50,152 nucleotides of DNA from Myxococcales bacterium (GCA_030681895.1 JAUXRI010000137.1:1-50152); one strand, 5' to 3'. Numbered from the stretch's first letter, positions 32,826-41,393 are shown. The notes: a model not told the origin generated them from the letters alone. Made by a program: numbers and translations.

Positions 32826-34187
32826 TCAATGGATCGAATCCTTGATGCGCTCGAGGTCTGCAACGGTCAGGCCCAGCGAGTGCGCGTACGCCGCGAGATT
32901 GGTCTCGTGCTGCGACGTGAAGGGCCACTTCGCGAACGACGTGCCGAGATCGATCACGCTCTTGATCATCAGCGCTGCCACCAGGCCGTTCCCGACCTCG
33001 GCGCCGATGGCGCGGAAGATCTGCGCGGGAGCGGCGACGCGGGCCATCACGGCGCGAACCCCCGTGGGCTCAGGCGTGAAGGTGACCCGGCCGCACTCTG
33101 CACGCGGGGCGAGCAGCACCGACTGCCAGAAGTCGAGGAAGCGGCGCGACTTCTCGGGGAAGTAGTTGGCTACGTTGAACTCGCTCACGTGCTTCTCGAC
33201 CGTCGAGAGGTGCGCACTGCAGGTGCGCAACAGCACGCTCGGCGCGCGTGCCTTCTTCTTCGCCGCCTCGAGGTAGAAGCCGCTCGCGTTCGGGCGCAGC
33301 GCGTCGAGCGCCGCCGCGGTCTCGGGCCGCGGGTCCAGGCAATGCACGAGCGTCAGGGCGTGCACCACGTGCGACTCGGCCCGCGCGCGCCGAACGTCGT
33401 CGATGAACGCGGGCCAGTCGATGCGACCCGACTCCTGCCGAATGAGATTGGCGATATCCATCAGGTCGCGCAGCCCCGACTTGAAGACACCGAGGTGAAC
33501 GCAGACGTGGAAGAGGTTGTCGCGACTCGAGAGCTTGTGAATCGGGTGACCGCGGTAGTCGTGCGCCTCGATGCGGCTCCACATCGCGGGCGAGTCGATG
33601 TTGAGCCCCGCGCGCGGCGACTTGAGGGCCCACTGCGTGCCGAGAATGCAGTCGAGCTCGCGATTCACGTAGGGCGGCAGGTGGTGCGAGACCTTCTGGT
33701 TCAGCTCCGGCCGGTTGGCCACGCGCTCGCCGATCGAGAAGTAGCCGAGGCGCGCGTAGATCTCGACGATGCGCGGCACGTCAGGCGGGTGCACCAGCAT
33801 GTCGATGTCGTTCATGCGTTTGTAGAGCGGGTCGCCGTAGAGCGTCTCGGCGAAGAGCACGCCCTTGAGCACGCAGAACTCGATGCGCGCCTCGTGGAAG
33901 GCGGCGAAGAGCTGCTCGGCGCGCGCGACGCGCTTGCGGTTGGTCTCAGCGACGGTCTGCGCAACCTGCGCAAGCCTGTCGGCGACCTGGCGCGGCACGA
34001 CGTCCCACACCCCATGGAACTTGAGCACCGAGGTCAGCCGCGGCTCGACCTTGTTCAGCTCGGCGAGCTCGCCCACGAGCGCCCAGTCGAGGCCGGGCTG
34101 CACGGCGAGGTGCTTGAACCGTTTCTGCTCGGAGAGGTCGAGCGGCGACAGACTGCTGAGGACCAGGAGGTGTTCTTCAGGCGACAT
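32826..34187 (-). CDS. Nucleotidyltransferase-family protein (PF14907-like)
   Basis: A 453-residue cytoplasmic protein. Residues 105-131 carry the family signature: F-C-V-L-K-G-V-L-F, then Y-G-D-P-L-Y-K-R-M-N-D-I-D-M-L-V, with Asp127 and Asp129 as expected metal ligands. Such proteins often occur in biosynthetic or peptide-modification clusters; their substrates are mostly unknown. The C-terminal 200 residues are helical and not recognised. I chose the ATG at 34187 because upstream sequence in this frame shows no similarity and holds two hairpins. It is the first gene of the cluster with kinase, MFS and MMPL genes. Confidence 0.75.
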   Translation of the reverse strand: MSPEEHLLVLSSLSPLDLSEQKRFKHLAVQPGLDWALVGELAELNKVEPRLTSVLKFHGVWDVVPRQVADRLAQVAQTVAETNRKRVARAEQLFAAFHEARIEFCVLKGVLFAETLYGDPLYKRMNDIDMLVHPPDVPRIVEIYARLGYFSIGERVANRPELNQKVSHHLPPYVNRELDCILGTQWALKSPRAGLNIDSPAMWSRIEAHDYRGHPIHKLSSRDNLFHVCVHLGVFKSGLRDLMDIANLIRQESGRIDWPAFIDDVRRARAESHVVHALTLVHCLDPRPETAAALDALRPNASGFYLEAAKKKARAPSVLLRTCSAHLSTVEKHVSEFNVANYFPEKSRRFLDFWQSVLLAPRAECGRVTFTPEPTGVRAVMARVAAPAQIFRAIGAEVGNGLVAALMIKSVIDLGTSFAKWPFTSQHETNLAAYAHSLGLTVADLERIKDSIH

Positions 34188-34531
34188 GCCCCGACGTTGT
34201 GCAAGCCGGGGACCAGCTCGTTCCCCGCCGTGGTGTGCAGCGAACTGCACACTCGTCGAGCTGCACATGCGCTGTGCGCTGCGTTCCTGAAGCCATCGCC
34301 CAGCACATCGGCTCGCCATGGGGGGGATGCATGCCGCAGCGTCGAGTCTCGGGAAGGCCGAGCGCAACGAGACTGACGTTGGTGTCGACACTGGTGACGA
34401 CACGGGGCGGACGACCAACGTCGGGCGGCAACACCTGGTGGACCGAGATCAAGACCCCACGCGTCTGCACCGACGTTGAGGCTCAGTCGTCAGGCGTCGA
34501 GTTCGACAGCGCTCCGTCGCCAGCGCCAAGA
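34188..34531. other. Intergenic region with two hairpins, no gene seen
   Basis: About 340 bases without a supported gene. Close to the nucleotidyltransferase start are two inverted repeats: GGGGA/TCCCC (34208-34226) and the strong GTGTGCAG-CGAA-CTGCACAC (34233-34252; on the minus strand the loop is TTCG). They may be an operator or leader structure. From 34253 to 34531 I see only short frames with no similarity; it may be further decayed Kelch-gene DNA. Confidence 0.5.
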
Positions 34532-34691
34532 GCAACGCGTTCACGTTGGTCTCAGACACAAGACGCGACGTCCTCGAACGGGCAGCGGGCCATTGGGGGC
34601 GCAGCGGGATGCGGTTGCGAGACGACGTCGAAGACGAACTGCGACCAGGCCCCGCGGCCTCGAACGCTCAGGACGGGAGCGCGGCGGGTGA
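34532..34691 (+). pseudogene. Decayed 3' fragment of a Kelch MYXO-CTERM gene
   Basis: Three blocks match the Kelch gene in order: 34540-34597 to about 27694-27760 (with an 8-base deletion), 34605-34632 to about 28218-28245 (the G-C-G-C-E-T-T-S codons), and 34661-34691 to 28313-28343. The sequence between the first two blocks (about 460 bases) and the codons for the membrane helix are gone, and the frame is shifted. It is a relic convergent with the intact ATPase gene. Confidence 0.8.
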
Positions 34692-34769
34692 CTCCTCGGC
34701 CGCCGGTTGCGCCAGGTGGCACGCAGCCACGTGATCGACGCCGCGCTGGGTGAGCTTCGGCTGCTCCAC
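34661..34769 (+). repeat. Direct repeat, right copy (Kelch/ATPase 3' junction)
   Basis: Matches 28313-28421 with two mismatches over 109 bases. Here the ATPase gene on the minus strand is whole and the Kelch gene on the plus strand is broken, the reverse of the left copy. Confidence 0.95.
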
Positions 34770-35690
34770 CTTGCAGATCGGCATCACCATCGGGCACCGC
34801 GGGTGGAAACGGCACCCCGACGGCGGTGAGAAGAGGCTCGGCGGGCTGCCCTCGAGCGCACGAGCAATGGTGCGAGGCCCATCGAGCCGCGGGAACGAGT
34901 GCAGCAGGTGCTGCGCGTACGGGTGCCCGAGCAGGTGCTTCGCGTACGGATGACTCGACGAGCCGCCATCCCGAAACGCCGTCACCGGCCCCGACTCGAT
35001 GATGCGCCCGGCGTACATGACGCTGATGCGATCGCAGCGCTCCAGCATGAGCGGCAGATCGTGCGACACGAGCAGCACCGCAAAGCCCATGTCTTTGCGA
35101 AGCCGATCGAGCTCATCAAGGATCTCGGCCTGCACCACCACGTCGAGCGCGGTCGTCGGCTCGTCCATCAACAGCACCTTCGGGCCCAGCGCGAGCGCCA
35201 TGGCGATCACCACGCGCTGGCGCATGCCTCCTGAGAGTTCGTGCGGAAACGCCGTCAAAACACGTCTGGGCAACGACACGCGATCGACCAGCTTCTTCGC
35301 GCGATCCTCGAGACCATCACGCACGCCATGCGCCGTCAGCGCGTCGATGAGCTGCTCCTGAATGCGCAGCACCGGGTTGAGCGCGTCGATGGCGCCCTGG
35401 AACACGATCGCCATTCGCACCCAGCGCACTTGATCGAGCTCGTGCGCGCTCATCGTCATCAGATCTTTGCCTTCGAGCATCACCGAGCCGCCGCTGACGA
35501 TCGCGGGAGGCCCCAACACCCGCAGCAGCGATCTCGCGAGCGTCGACTTGCCGCAGCCCGACTCACCGACCAGCCCGTGCACTTCCCCGCGCCGCAATTC
35601 GAGCGAGACGTCATCGACGACGTGCACCAGGCCCTTCGCCGACACGTAGTCGACGCTCAGGTGCTTCACGTCCAACACGGGTTCGCTCAC
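34668..35690 (-). CDS. ABC transporter ATP-binding protein, DppD/OppD type
   Basis: A 340-residue ATPase of the oligopeptide/oligosaccharide importer family. Walker A is G-E-S-G-C-G-K-S-T (42-50), the signature is L-S-G-G-M-R-Q-R, and Walker B is V-L-L-M-D-E-P-T. The Cys-rich tail has G-C-R-F-H-P-R-C-P. The GTG start at 35690 overlaps the permease stop as GTGA. Upstream of that tail the unit H-P-Y-A-x-H-L-L-G/H occurs twice in a row; other family members have one. The final 34 codons exist again as a remnant at 28.3 kb. It is the last gene of the ROK-GH16-importer operon; its partner ATPase is the one at 18364. Confidence 0.92.
   Translation of the reverse strand: MSEPVLDVKHLSVDYVSAKGLVHVVDDVSLELRRGEVHGLVGESGCGKSTLARSLLRVLGPPAIVSGGSVMLEGKDLMTMSAHELDQVRWVRMAIVFQGAIDALNPVLRIQEQLIDALTAHGVRDGLEDRAKKLVDRVSLPRRVLTAFPHELSGGMRQRVVIAMALALGPKVLLMDEPTTALDVVVQAEILDELDRLRKDMGFAVLLVSHDLPLMLERCDRISVMYAGRIIESGPVTAFRDGGSSSHPYAKHLLGHPYAQHLLHSFPRLDGPRTIARALEGSPPSLFSPPSGCRFHPRCPMVMPICKVEQPKLTQRGVDHVAACHLAQPAAEESPAALPS
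34903..34956 (-). repeat. 27-bp tandem duplication inside the dppD-type gene
   Basis: Two adjacent 27-base units (34903-34929, 34930-34956) differ at a few positions and encode H-P-Y-A-Q-H-L-L and H-P-Y-A-K-H-L-L in tandem. In-frame, nine residues. Confidence 0.85.
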
Positions 35691-36622
35691 GGCCGCACCA
35701 CCGGCGTCACCATGCCCGGGAGCACGCCCATCTTCTTCAGGTACACGCGCCACGAACGCTCGACCCGCAGCGCAGGGTTCGTCGCCTCGTCGACCGAGGT
35801 GTTCAGCAGCGACAGCGCGAAGCCGACCAGCGCGATGCAGGTGCCCGTCGGAACGAACGTCCACCACGCGCCGGTGAGGAGCGCCTGATCGTTGCTCGCC
35901 CAGTACAGGTTGGAGCCCCACGTCACCGCGCCGACGTCTCCGAGACCCAGGAACTCGAGCCCGACCTGCGCGCCGATGGCGTACGTGGTGGCGCCGACGA
36001 GTTGAGTGAGGAGGATCGGCCCCATGTTCGGGAGCATCTCGACAAAGATGATCCTCCAGTGCGGCTCACCGGCGACGCGCGCCGCGAGGACGTAGTCGCG
36101 CTCACGCAACGAGAGCGTCTGCACCCGAAGCACGCGCGCGTTCCACGCCCAGCCGGTGCCGATGAGCACGATGCCGACGGTGAAGGGACCAGGCGGCAGA
36201 TAGGCGGCGATCACGATCGCGAGCGGCAACGACGGCACCACGAGGAGCACGTTCACGGCGAGTGACAACGCGTCGTCGATCCACCCTCCGAAGTAGCCAG
36301 CAGTCACGCCGACCGCGGCGCCCAGCATCACCACCGCGATGCCGACGATCAGCCCATTGAACAGTGACGCGCGCGTTCCCACGATGGTCTGCGCCAACAC
36401 GTCCTGCCCCTGCCCTGTCGTGCCAAACAGATGCGCGAACGACGGCTCGAGGTACGGAATCGCGACGTAGTTGCCAGCGTCGTCGATGAAGAGCGGACCG
36501 ATGACCCCGACCACGACGAAGAGCCCGAGAATGCCGAGGCCCAGCTGCGCGCGTCCGTTCGTCTTGAGGAGGCCGAGCACCGAGAACCCGACGGATCCAG
36601 ACCTGGAAGATGCGGCCGCCAT
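35687..36622 (-). CDS. ABC transporter permease, DppC/OppC type
   Basis: A 311-residue inner-membrane permease with about six helices. After the first helix comes H-L-F-G-T-T-x-x-G-Q-D-V-L-A, the DppC/OppC hallmark. The ATPase-contact loop is Y-V-L-A-A-R-V-A-G-E-P-H-W-R-I-I-F-V-E-M-L-P-N. It forms the channel with the DppB-type permease and begins two bases after that gene's stop. In this setting the cargo is probably glucan oligosaccharides; related transporters carry sugars as well as peptides. Confidence 0.93.
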   Translation of the reverse strand: MAAASSRSGSVGFSVLGLLKTNGRAQLGLGILGLFVVVGVIGPLFIDDAGNYVAIPYLEPSFAHLFGTTGQGQDVLAQTIVGTRASLFNGLIVGIAVVMLGAAVGVTAGYFGGWIDDALSLAVNVLLVVPSLPLAIVIAAYLPPGPFTVGIVLIGTGWAWNARVLRVQTLSLRERDYVLAARVAGEPHWRIIFVEMLPNMGPILLTQLVGATTYAIGAQVGLEFLGLGDVGAVTWGSNLYWASNDQALLTGAWWTFVPTGTCIALVGFALSLLNTSVDEATNPALRVERSWRVYLKKMGVLPGMVTPVVRP

Positions 36623-36623
36623 G

Positions 36624-37607
36624 TCAGGCCTCCCTGCTTCGCGTGCGTGGATCGATGAGCGTCGTCAGCACGTCGACGAGCGCGTTCGCCGTCAGCACCG
36701 CGAACGTGATCATGATGAACAGCCCCTGCATCACCGGGAAGTCCTGCGAGCGCACGGCCTGCACCATCAAGAAGCCGAGCCCGGGGTACGAGAAGACGAC
36801 CTCGGTGAGCAGCGAGCCGCCGAGCACGAAGCCCAGGGACATGCCGAGGCTCGTGACGTTCGGGAGCAGCGCGTTACGAGCGGCGTACTTCCACGCGAGC
36901 CGCAAGGTCGACAGGCCCTTCGCGCGGCCGAGCGCCAGGTACTCGGTGCCGAGCACCGCCACCATCGCGCTGCGCATGCCCATCATCCATCCACCGAGGG
37001 TCGCGAGCACCACCGTGAAGACCGGCAGCGCCGCGTGACGAATCACATCGGCAATGAAGGTGAGGGTGAACTCAGGCGTCGCGCCGTCGGAGTACGCGTG
37101 CCGCAGCGGCACCCAGCGCCACTCGAACCCGAAGAGGAACAACAACCCCATCGCGAGCCAGAAGTACGGAAACGCGCCGATGAACGCGAGCGACGGCGGG
37201 AGCACCGAGTCGATGACGCCGCCACGCCGCCAGCCTGCGAGCACACCGAGCGCGGTGCCGATCAAGAAGCCAATCAACAATGCCGAGCCGGCCACCAGCA
37301 CCGTCCAGCCCAGGCCCGTCCACACCACGTCGATGACCGGCGCGGGGAACTGGGCGATCGAGATGCCGAAGTCTCCGTGCGCGAGATCTCGCAGGTAGTG
37401 CCAGTACTGCTCGTAGAGCGGCCCGTCGCTGATGCCGATGGCCCGTCGAAGCGCGTCCAGCGCCTCTGGTGACAGCCGGCCCTGGAAGCGCGCGAACAAG
37501 GCGCCGGCAGCGTCACCAGGCATCAGGCGCGGCAGCAGGAAGTTGAGCGTGACGGCGAAGAACGCGGCCAGTCCGTAGAACCCCAGCCGCTTCAGCAGGA
37601 ACTTCAT
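36624..37607 (-). CDS. ABC transporter permease, DppB/OppB type
   Basis: A 327-residue inner-membrane permease. It has the DppB N-terminus (L-L-K-R-L, F-L-L-P-R-L-M-P-G-D-A), the Y-W-H-Y-L-R-D-L-A-H-G-D-F-G-I-S segment, about six helices, and the contact loop Y-L-A-L-G-R-A-K-G-L-S. G-S-L-L-T-E-V-V-F-S-Y-P-G-L-G is the usual late motif. It overlaps the binding-protein stop by four bases (ATGA) and pairs with the DppC-type permease downstream. Confidence 0.93.
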   Translation of the reverse strand: MKFLLKRLGFYGLAAFFAVTLNFLLPRLMPGDAAGALFARFQGRLSPEALDALRRAIGISDGPLYEQYWHYLRDLAHGDFGISIAQFPAPVIDVVWTGLGWTVLVAGSALLIGFLIGTALGVLAGWRRGGVIDSVLPPSLAFIGAFPYFWLAMGLLFLFGFEWRWVPLRHAYSDGATPEFTLTFIADVIRHAALPVFTVVLATLGGWMMGMRSAMVAVLGTEYLALGRAKGLSTLRLAWKYAARNALLPNVTSLGMSLGFVLGGSLLTEVVFSYPGLGFLMVQAVRSQDFPVMQGLFIMITFAVLTANALVDVLTTLIDPRTRSREA

Positions 37608-39253
37608 GGGGCCCCCTCTGCGCGAGTCTTCACGGCCGTCAGGATCAGCAACGCATCAGGCATCTTGTTCGGAGACAGCGCCGCCCACGGGTTCGCCGCG
37701 TCGGGGAAACCCTCGAAGCGTCGCGAGTTGAACTCGCCCCACGACGGGTTCGGGAAGAGCGGAATCGCTGGCGCCTCGTCGACGAAGATCTCCTGCAGCC
37801 GCACCTCGAGCTCGCGCTCTCGTGCCGGGTCGGTCGTGCGCTCGATCTCGGCGAACACGGGCGCCGCCGCTTCACTGCCGTACCGGTGCCAGTTGCCCGG
37901 AGCCGGCGAGCCCAGCGGCAACACCGTCTGCGAGCTCATCAGCCAGCGATAGAACTCGTAGGGCGCGACGCCTTCGATCGACCAGCCAACCGCGAGATCG
38001 AAGTCACCCTGCTGCAGCCGCTGAAACCACGTGCCCTCGTCGAACAGCCGCACCGACGCGTCGACGCCGACCTTCTTGAGGCCGCGAGAGATCACCTGCG
38101 CCGCGCGCACCCAGTCAGACCAGCCGTTCACCACGGCGATCGACACCGACAGCTTCTTCCCATCGGGCAACGTGCGCTGCCCCTTCGAGTCGCGCTTGAG
38201 GCCCGCTTCATCGAGTAGCCGCTCGGCCTCGGCCGCGTCGAAGCGCACCCAGGTTCCCTTCGCGACGGCTCCGGGATCTCTCCACTTGTCATACGCCGCA
38301 GAGAGCGCGGTCGCGTCAGCCGGCGTCGTGTACCGCGACATCGCGACGTCGACGATCAACGTGCGATCGATCGCCAGGCTCAGCGCCTTCCGCACCGAGA
38401 CCGAGCCGAACGGTGCGCGCGTGGTGTTCGCGTAGAGGAACACGGTGCTGCCGAGCGACGGGTACCAGTAGTGGTGGTTCTTCGGATCCTTGCGCACGAA
38501 GACGCGCTCCACGGCGGGCACGTAGTTCGCGGCCCAGTCGAGCTCACCGTCGACGAGCGCGAGGTTGGCTTGATCGTTTCCAGGGAACGCGGGCAGACGA
38601 ATCGCGTCGAAGCCCGGCTTTCCCGGCTGCCAGTAGTTCGGGTTCTTGCCCAGCTCGTAGACCTGGTTCTGAAACAGCCGCACCTCGGTGAACGGCCCGG
38701 TCGCGATGGGCGTCGGGTTGGTGAACGCGATGGGATCGTCGACGGCGCTCCACGCATGCTTCGGCACCACAGGCTGATGCGCGATCCACGCGAGCGCCGG
38801 CACGTAGACGCGCTTGAAGGTGAACAGCACCTCACCCGGAGCGCCGGTCCGCACGCCCTCGAGGAAGCTCCACACCGACTTCTGATCGAGCGCGGGGAAC
38901 TTCTTGAGCAGCTCGAAGGTGAAGACGACGTCGTCAGGGCCGAACGGCTTCCCGTCAGACCACTTCACGCCGTCACGAATGGTGAACGAGAGCGTGAGGC
39001 CTTCGTCGCGCCACTCCCAGGCCGTCGCGAGCCACGGCACCCACTCGCCCTTGACCGAGTTGTAGACCGCGAGCGGCTCGTAGATGCCTGCCGCCGAGGG
39101 CCAGCGCGAGCCCGGCATGAGCGGGTTGAAGTTTCGAATCCACGTCGCCTGAGACTGTGACGCCGTGAGCGTCAGCACCCCACGAGGTGGCTCGGTGCGC
39201 TGGGTCTGGCAGGCGGTGAGGACGACGAGCGCGAGCGCCGCGAGGCGACTCAT
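37604..39253 (-). CDS. Family 5 solute-binding lipoprotein of the ABC importer
   Basis: A 549-residue periplasmic binding protein, the usual size. Lipobox V-L-T-A-C places the lipid on Cys15. Family marks include Y-E-P-L-A-V-Y, L-S-F-T-I-R-D-G-V-K-W-S-D-G-K-P-F, D-D-V-V-F-T-F-E-L, N-P-N-Y-W-Q-P-G-K-P and V-R-K-A-L-S-L-A-I-D-R. Family 5 proteins bind peptides, nickel or oligosaccharides (for example cellobiose- and laminaribiose-binding members). Being encoded between GH16 and the permeases, it most likely binds beta-glucan oligosaccharides. ATGA overlaps join it to both neighbours. Confidence 0.92.
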   Translation of the reverse strand: MSRLAALALVVLTACQTQRTEPPRGVLTLTASQSQATWIRNFNPLMPGSRWPSAAGIYEPLAVYNSVKGEWVPWLATAWEWRDEGLTLSFTIRDGVKWSDGKPFGPDDVVFTFELLKKFPALDQKSVWSFLEGVRTGAPGEVLFTFKRVYVPALAWIAHQPVVPKHAWSAVDDPIAFTNPTPIATGPFTEVRLFQNQVYELGKNPNYWQPGKPGFDAIRLPAFPGNDQANLALVDGELDWAANYVPAVERVFVRKDPKNHHYWYPSLGSTVFLYANTTRAPFGSVSVRKALSLAIDRTLIVDVAMSRYTTPADATALSAAYDKWRDPGAVAKGTWVRFDAAEAERLLDEAGLKRDSKGQRTLPDGKKLSVSIAVVNGWSDWVRAAQVISRGLKKVGVDASVRLFDEGTWFQRLQQGDFDLAVGWSIEGVAPYEFYRWLMSSQTVLPLGSPAPGNWHRYGSEAAAPVFAEIERTTDPARERELEVRLQEIFVDEAPAIPLFPNPSWGEFNSRRFEGFPDAANPWAALSPNKMPDALLILTAVKTRAEGAP

Positions 39254-40095
39254 GGCTCCTGAACCCGCGTGTACGAGCGCACGTAGTCGACGGTGAGTGT
39301 CTGCGGGAACACGGTGTTCGCGTCGGGCTGGCCGGTGGGCGTGAGGAAGGTGCCGCCGACCGCGAGGTTCAGGATCGCGAAGAACGGAGAGTCGAACACC
39401 CAGCTGCGACCGCCGCCGAGCACCGAGTGCGCCGTCACCGTCTGGAAGATCTGATCGTCGACCGAGAACGAGATGCGCGACGGATCCCACTCGGCGCGGA
39501 AGACGTGGAAGTCATCCGCGAAGGTGCTGTCGGTGAGGGTGAACTTCTTGCTGATGGCGCCGCCCCCGAAATACTGAGGACCGTGCAGTGAGCTGATGAC
39601 GGTCGCTGGCTGGTGGCCGCGCACCTCGAGCACGTCGATCTCTCCGCACTCGGGCCACGACACTTCTTTGATGTCGGCGCCGAGCGCCCAGAACGCAGGC
39701 CACAGGCCCTTCGCCGCCGGCACCTTGATGCGCGCCTCGAGCCGGCCGTACTTCTTCGTGAAGAGGCCCTGCGTGGTGATGCGCGCCGAGGTGTAGTCGC
39801 GGGTGCCGAAGCGCTCTCGCCTCGCGGTGATGACGAGGTTGCCGTTGCCGTCGAGCGACACGTTCTCGGGGCGCGCGGTGTACGTCTGCAGTTCGTTGTT
39901 GCCCCAGCCGTCGTTGTTCGCGCCGGTGCCGGTCTCGAGCACCCACTTCGTCGCGTCGGGCGTCGTGCCGCCTGCGCCGTCGAACTCATCGGACCACGCG
40001 AGTTCCCACGCGGGCGGAGGACTGACCAGCGGGCCGTCTTTGGGACCGCACGCGGACAGGCCCGCGACGACGACGAGACGAATGAGAGCCCTCAC
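39250..40095 (-). CDS. GH16 endo-beta-glucanase lipoprotein (laminarinase type)
   Basis: A 281-residue lipoprotein (L-S-A-C, Cys16) with a complete GH16 jelly-roll. It starts W-E-L-A-W-S-D-E-F-D-G. The catalytic motif E-I-D-V-L-E has nucleophile Glu152, Asp154 and acid/base Glu157; the extra residue between D and E (beta-bulge form) is typical of laminarinases. N-N-E-L-Q-T-Y and W-P-A-F-W-A-L-G are also conserved. It cuts beta-1,3 or mixed beta-1,3/1,4-glucan at the surface. I chose the GTG at 40095 because AAGGAGG lies four bases before it; a TTG at 40128 is possible. It follows the ROK gene in one operon. Confidence 0.93.
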   Translation of the reverse strand: MRALIRLVVVAGLSACGPKDGPLVSPPPAWELAWSDEFDGAGGTTPDATKWVLETGTGANNDGWGNNELQTYTARPENVSLDGNGNLVITARRERFGTRDYTSARITTQGLFTKKYGRLEARIKVPAAKGLWPAFWALGADIKEVSWPECGEIDVLEVRGHQPATVISSLHGPQYFGGGAISKKFTLTDSTFADDFHVFRAEWDPSRISFSVDDQIFQTVTAHSVLGGGRSWVFDSPFFAILNLAVGGTFLTPTGQPDANTVFPQTLTVDYVRSYTRVQEP

Positions 40096-40124
40096 ACGAC
40101 CTCCTTGAACCACTCGTGAGACGA

Positions 40125-41351
40125 TCAACTGGCGAGACCAAGTGAGCGCGTGGCGCCCTCGAAGAACGTGGCCGGAGACTCGATGGCCTCGTCGAAGATG
40201 ATGGTCGCCGCTCCGCGCGCCGTGGCGGACTCGCCCAGGCGGCTCGCCACGATGTGCACGTGCGAGAAGTTCTCGGAGAAGCAGTTCTTCGAGACCGTCT
40301 CGCGCAGCGGCCCGAGCAGCAGATCGCCCACGCGCACGATGTCACCGCCCACCACGACCAACGCCGGGTTGAACAGGTTGAGCAGCATCGCCATGCCGAT
40401 GCCGAGCTGGCGGCCCGCGTACTCGAACGTGCCGATCGCGACGGCGTCACCCGCAAGCGCGGCGTCGATCAGCTCGTCGAGCTTCGTGAACTTCTTTCGA
40501 CCCTTCGTGGCAGCGCGGGCCCTGGCCAGCAGGTTGTCGGTGCCGACGAGCGTGTTGAGACAGCCGCGCATGCCGCAGACACAGAGCGGACCCGACGAGT
40601 CGATCGGCAGGTGACCGAGCTCACCCGCGACGCCACGCGAGCCACGGTAGATGCGGCCATCGACGACGAGCCCCGCGCCGATACCGGTCGCGACCTTGAT
40701 GTACGCGAGGTTGTCGAGGTTGACGCCGTGATCCCACCGCGCCTCCCACAGCGCGCCCAGGTTCGCGTCGTTCTCGACCCGCACTGGCACCTCGAAGCGC
40801 GCCTGCAACCGCGCCGCGATGTCGACGCCGGTCCAGCTCGGCATGACGACGGGCGAGACGTGGCCGGGCGTGCGCAGATCGACAGGGCTGGGAACGCCGA
40901 CGCCGATGCCCACCACCTGGCGGCGACCCGCGCGCGACTCGGACAACACGCGGCCGATCAGCTCTTCGACGAGAGCCAGGGTGCCCTTGGGGTCCTCACG
41001 CGTGGGGAACTCGCGGTGCTGCCGCGCGAGCACCTCGGCCTTGAGGTTCATGACCACGACGGTCACGTGCTTCGCGCCGATGTCGACGCCGACCAGATGG
41101 TACGCGGCGTCGTCGAGCGTGAGGATCATCGGGCGGCGACCACCGGCCGACACCCCGTGGCCCTGCTCCTTGAGGAGGCCGAGCTCGAGAAGATCATCGA
41201 CGATCGCGAGCACCGTGGAGCGCGCCAGCCCCAGCCGGCGGGCCAGGTCCGCCTGGGAGATCTGCACCTCGGCCTGCACCGTGCGCAGGACCAGGGTGAT
41301 GTTGTGCAGCCGAACGCCCGAGGCGTCCGACTTCTGATGCGCTTTCGCCAT
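40125..41351 (-). CDS. ROK-family transcriptional repressor of the glucan regulon
   Basis: A 408-residue regulator. The N-terminal winged helix-turn-helix (about 15-75) has Q-A-D-L-A-R-R-L-G-L-A-R-S-T-V. The ROK sugar-kinase-like fold follows: V-G-V-D-I-G-A-K, P-V-R-V-E-N-D-A-N, A-T-G-I-G-A-G-L-V. Near residues 238-262 are G-E-L-G-H and C-V-C-G-M-R-G-C-L-N, the zinc site; the family usually has Glu after G-C-L, here Asn. Such proteins leave their operators when they bind a sugar. Four 21-bp sites in this window are the likely operators, one 22 bases upstream of this gene (autoregulation). The ATG at 41351 has GGAGGCGG upstream; an earlier in-frame ATG would run through the operator. Confidence 0.93.
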   Translation of the reverse strand: MAKAHQKSDASGVRLHNITLVLRTVQAEVQISQADLARRLGLARSTVLAIVDDLLELGLLKEQGHGVSAGGRRPMILTLDDAAYHLVGVDIGAKHVTVVVMNLKAEVLARQHREFPTREDPKGTLALVEELIGRVLSESRAGRRQVVGIGVGVPSPVDLRTPGHVSPVVMPSWTGVDIAARLQARFEVPVRVENDANLGALWEARWDHGVNLDNLAYIKVATGIGAGLVVDGRIYRGSRGVAGELGHLPIDSSGPLCVCGMRGCLNTLVGTDNLLARARAATKGRKKFTKLDELIDAALAGDAVAIGTFEYAGRQLGIGMAMLLNLFNPALVVVGGDIVRVGDLLLGPLRETVSKNCFSENFSHVHIVASRLGESATARGAATIIFDEAIESPATFFEGATRSLGLAS

Positions 41352-41372
41352 TCGCCGCCGCCTCCGTGCCGC

Positions 41373-41393
41373 TTCGTTCGCCAATCGAACAAA
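41373..41393 (-). promoter_or_regulatory. ROK operator, site C
   Basis: TTCGTTCG, five bases, CGAACAAA: seven of eight half-site bases pair. It lies 22 bases upstream of the ROK start and downstream of a minus-strand TTGACG (41417-41412). A matching -10 is not clear. Confidence 0.75.

Noticed and set aside
34253..34531. Short open frames on both strands
   Set aside because: No similarity to families, biased composition, and next to a proven gene relic; treated as decayed DNA.
37480..37505. Possible fifth ROK site (gcgaacaagg)
   Set aside because: Only a partial right half-site inside the DppB-type coding sequence; no left half-site.
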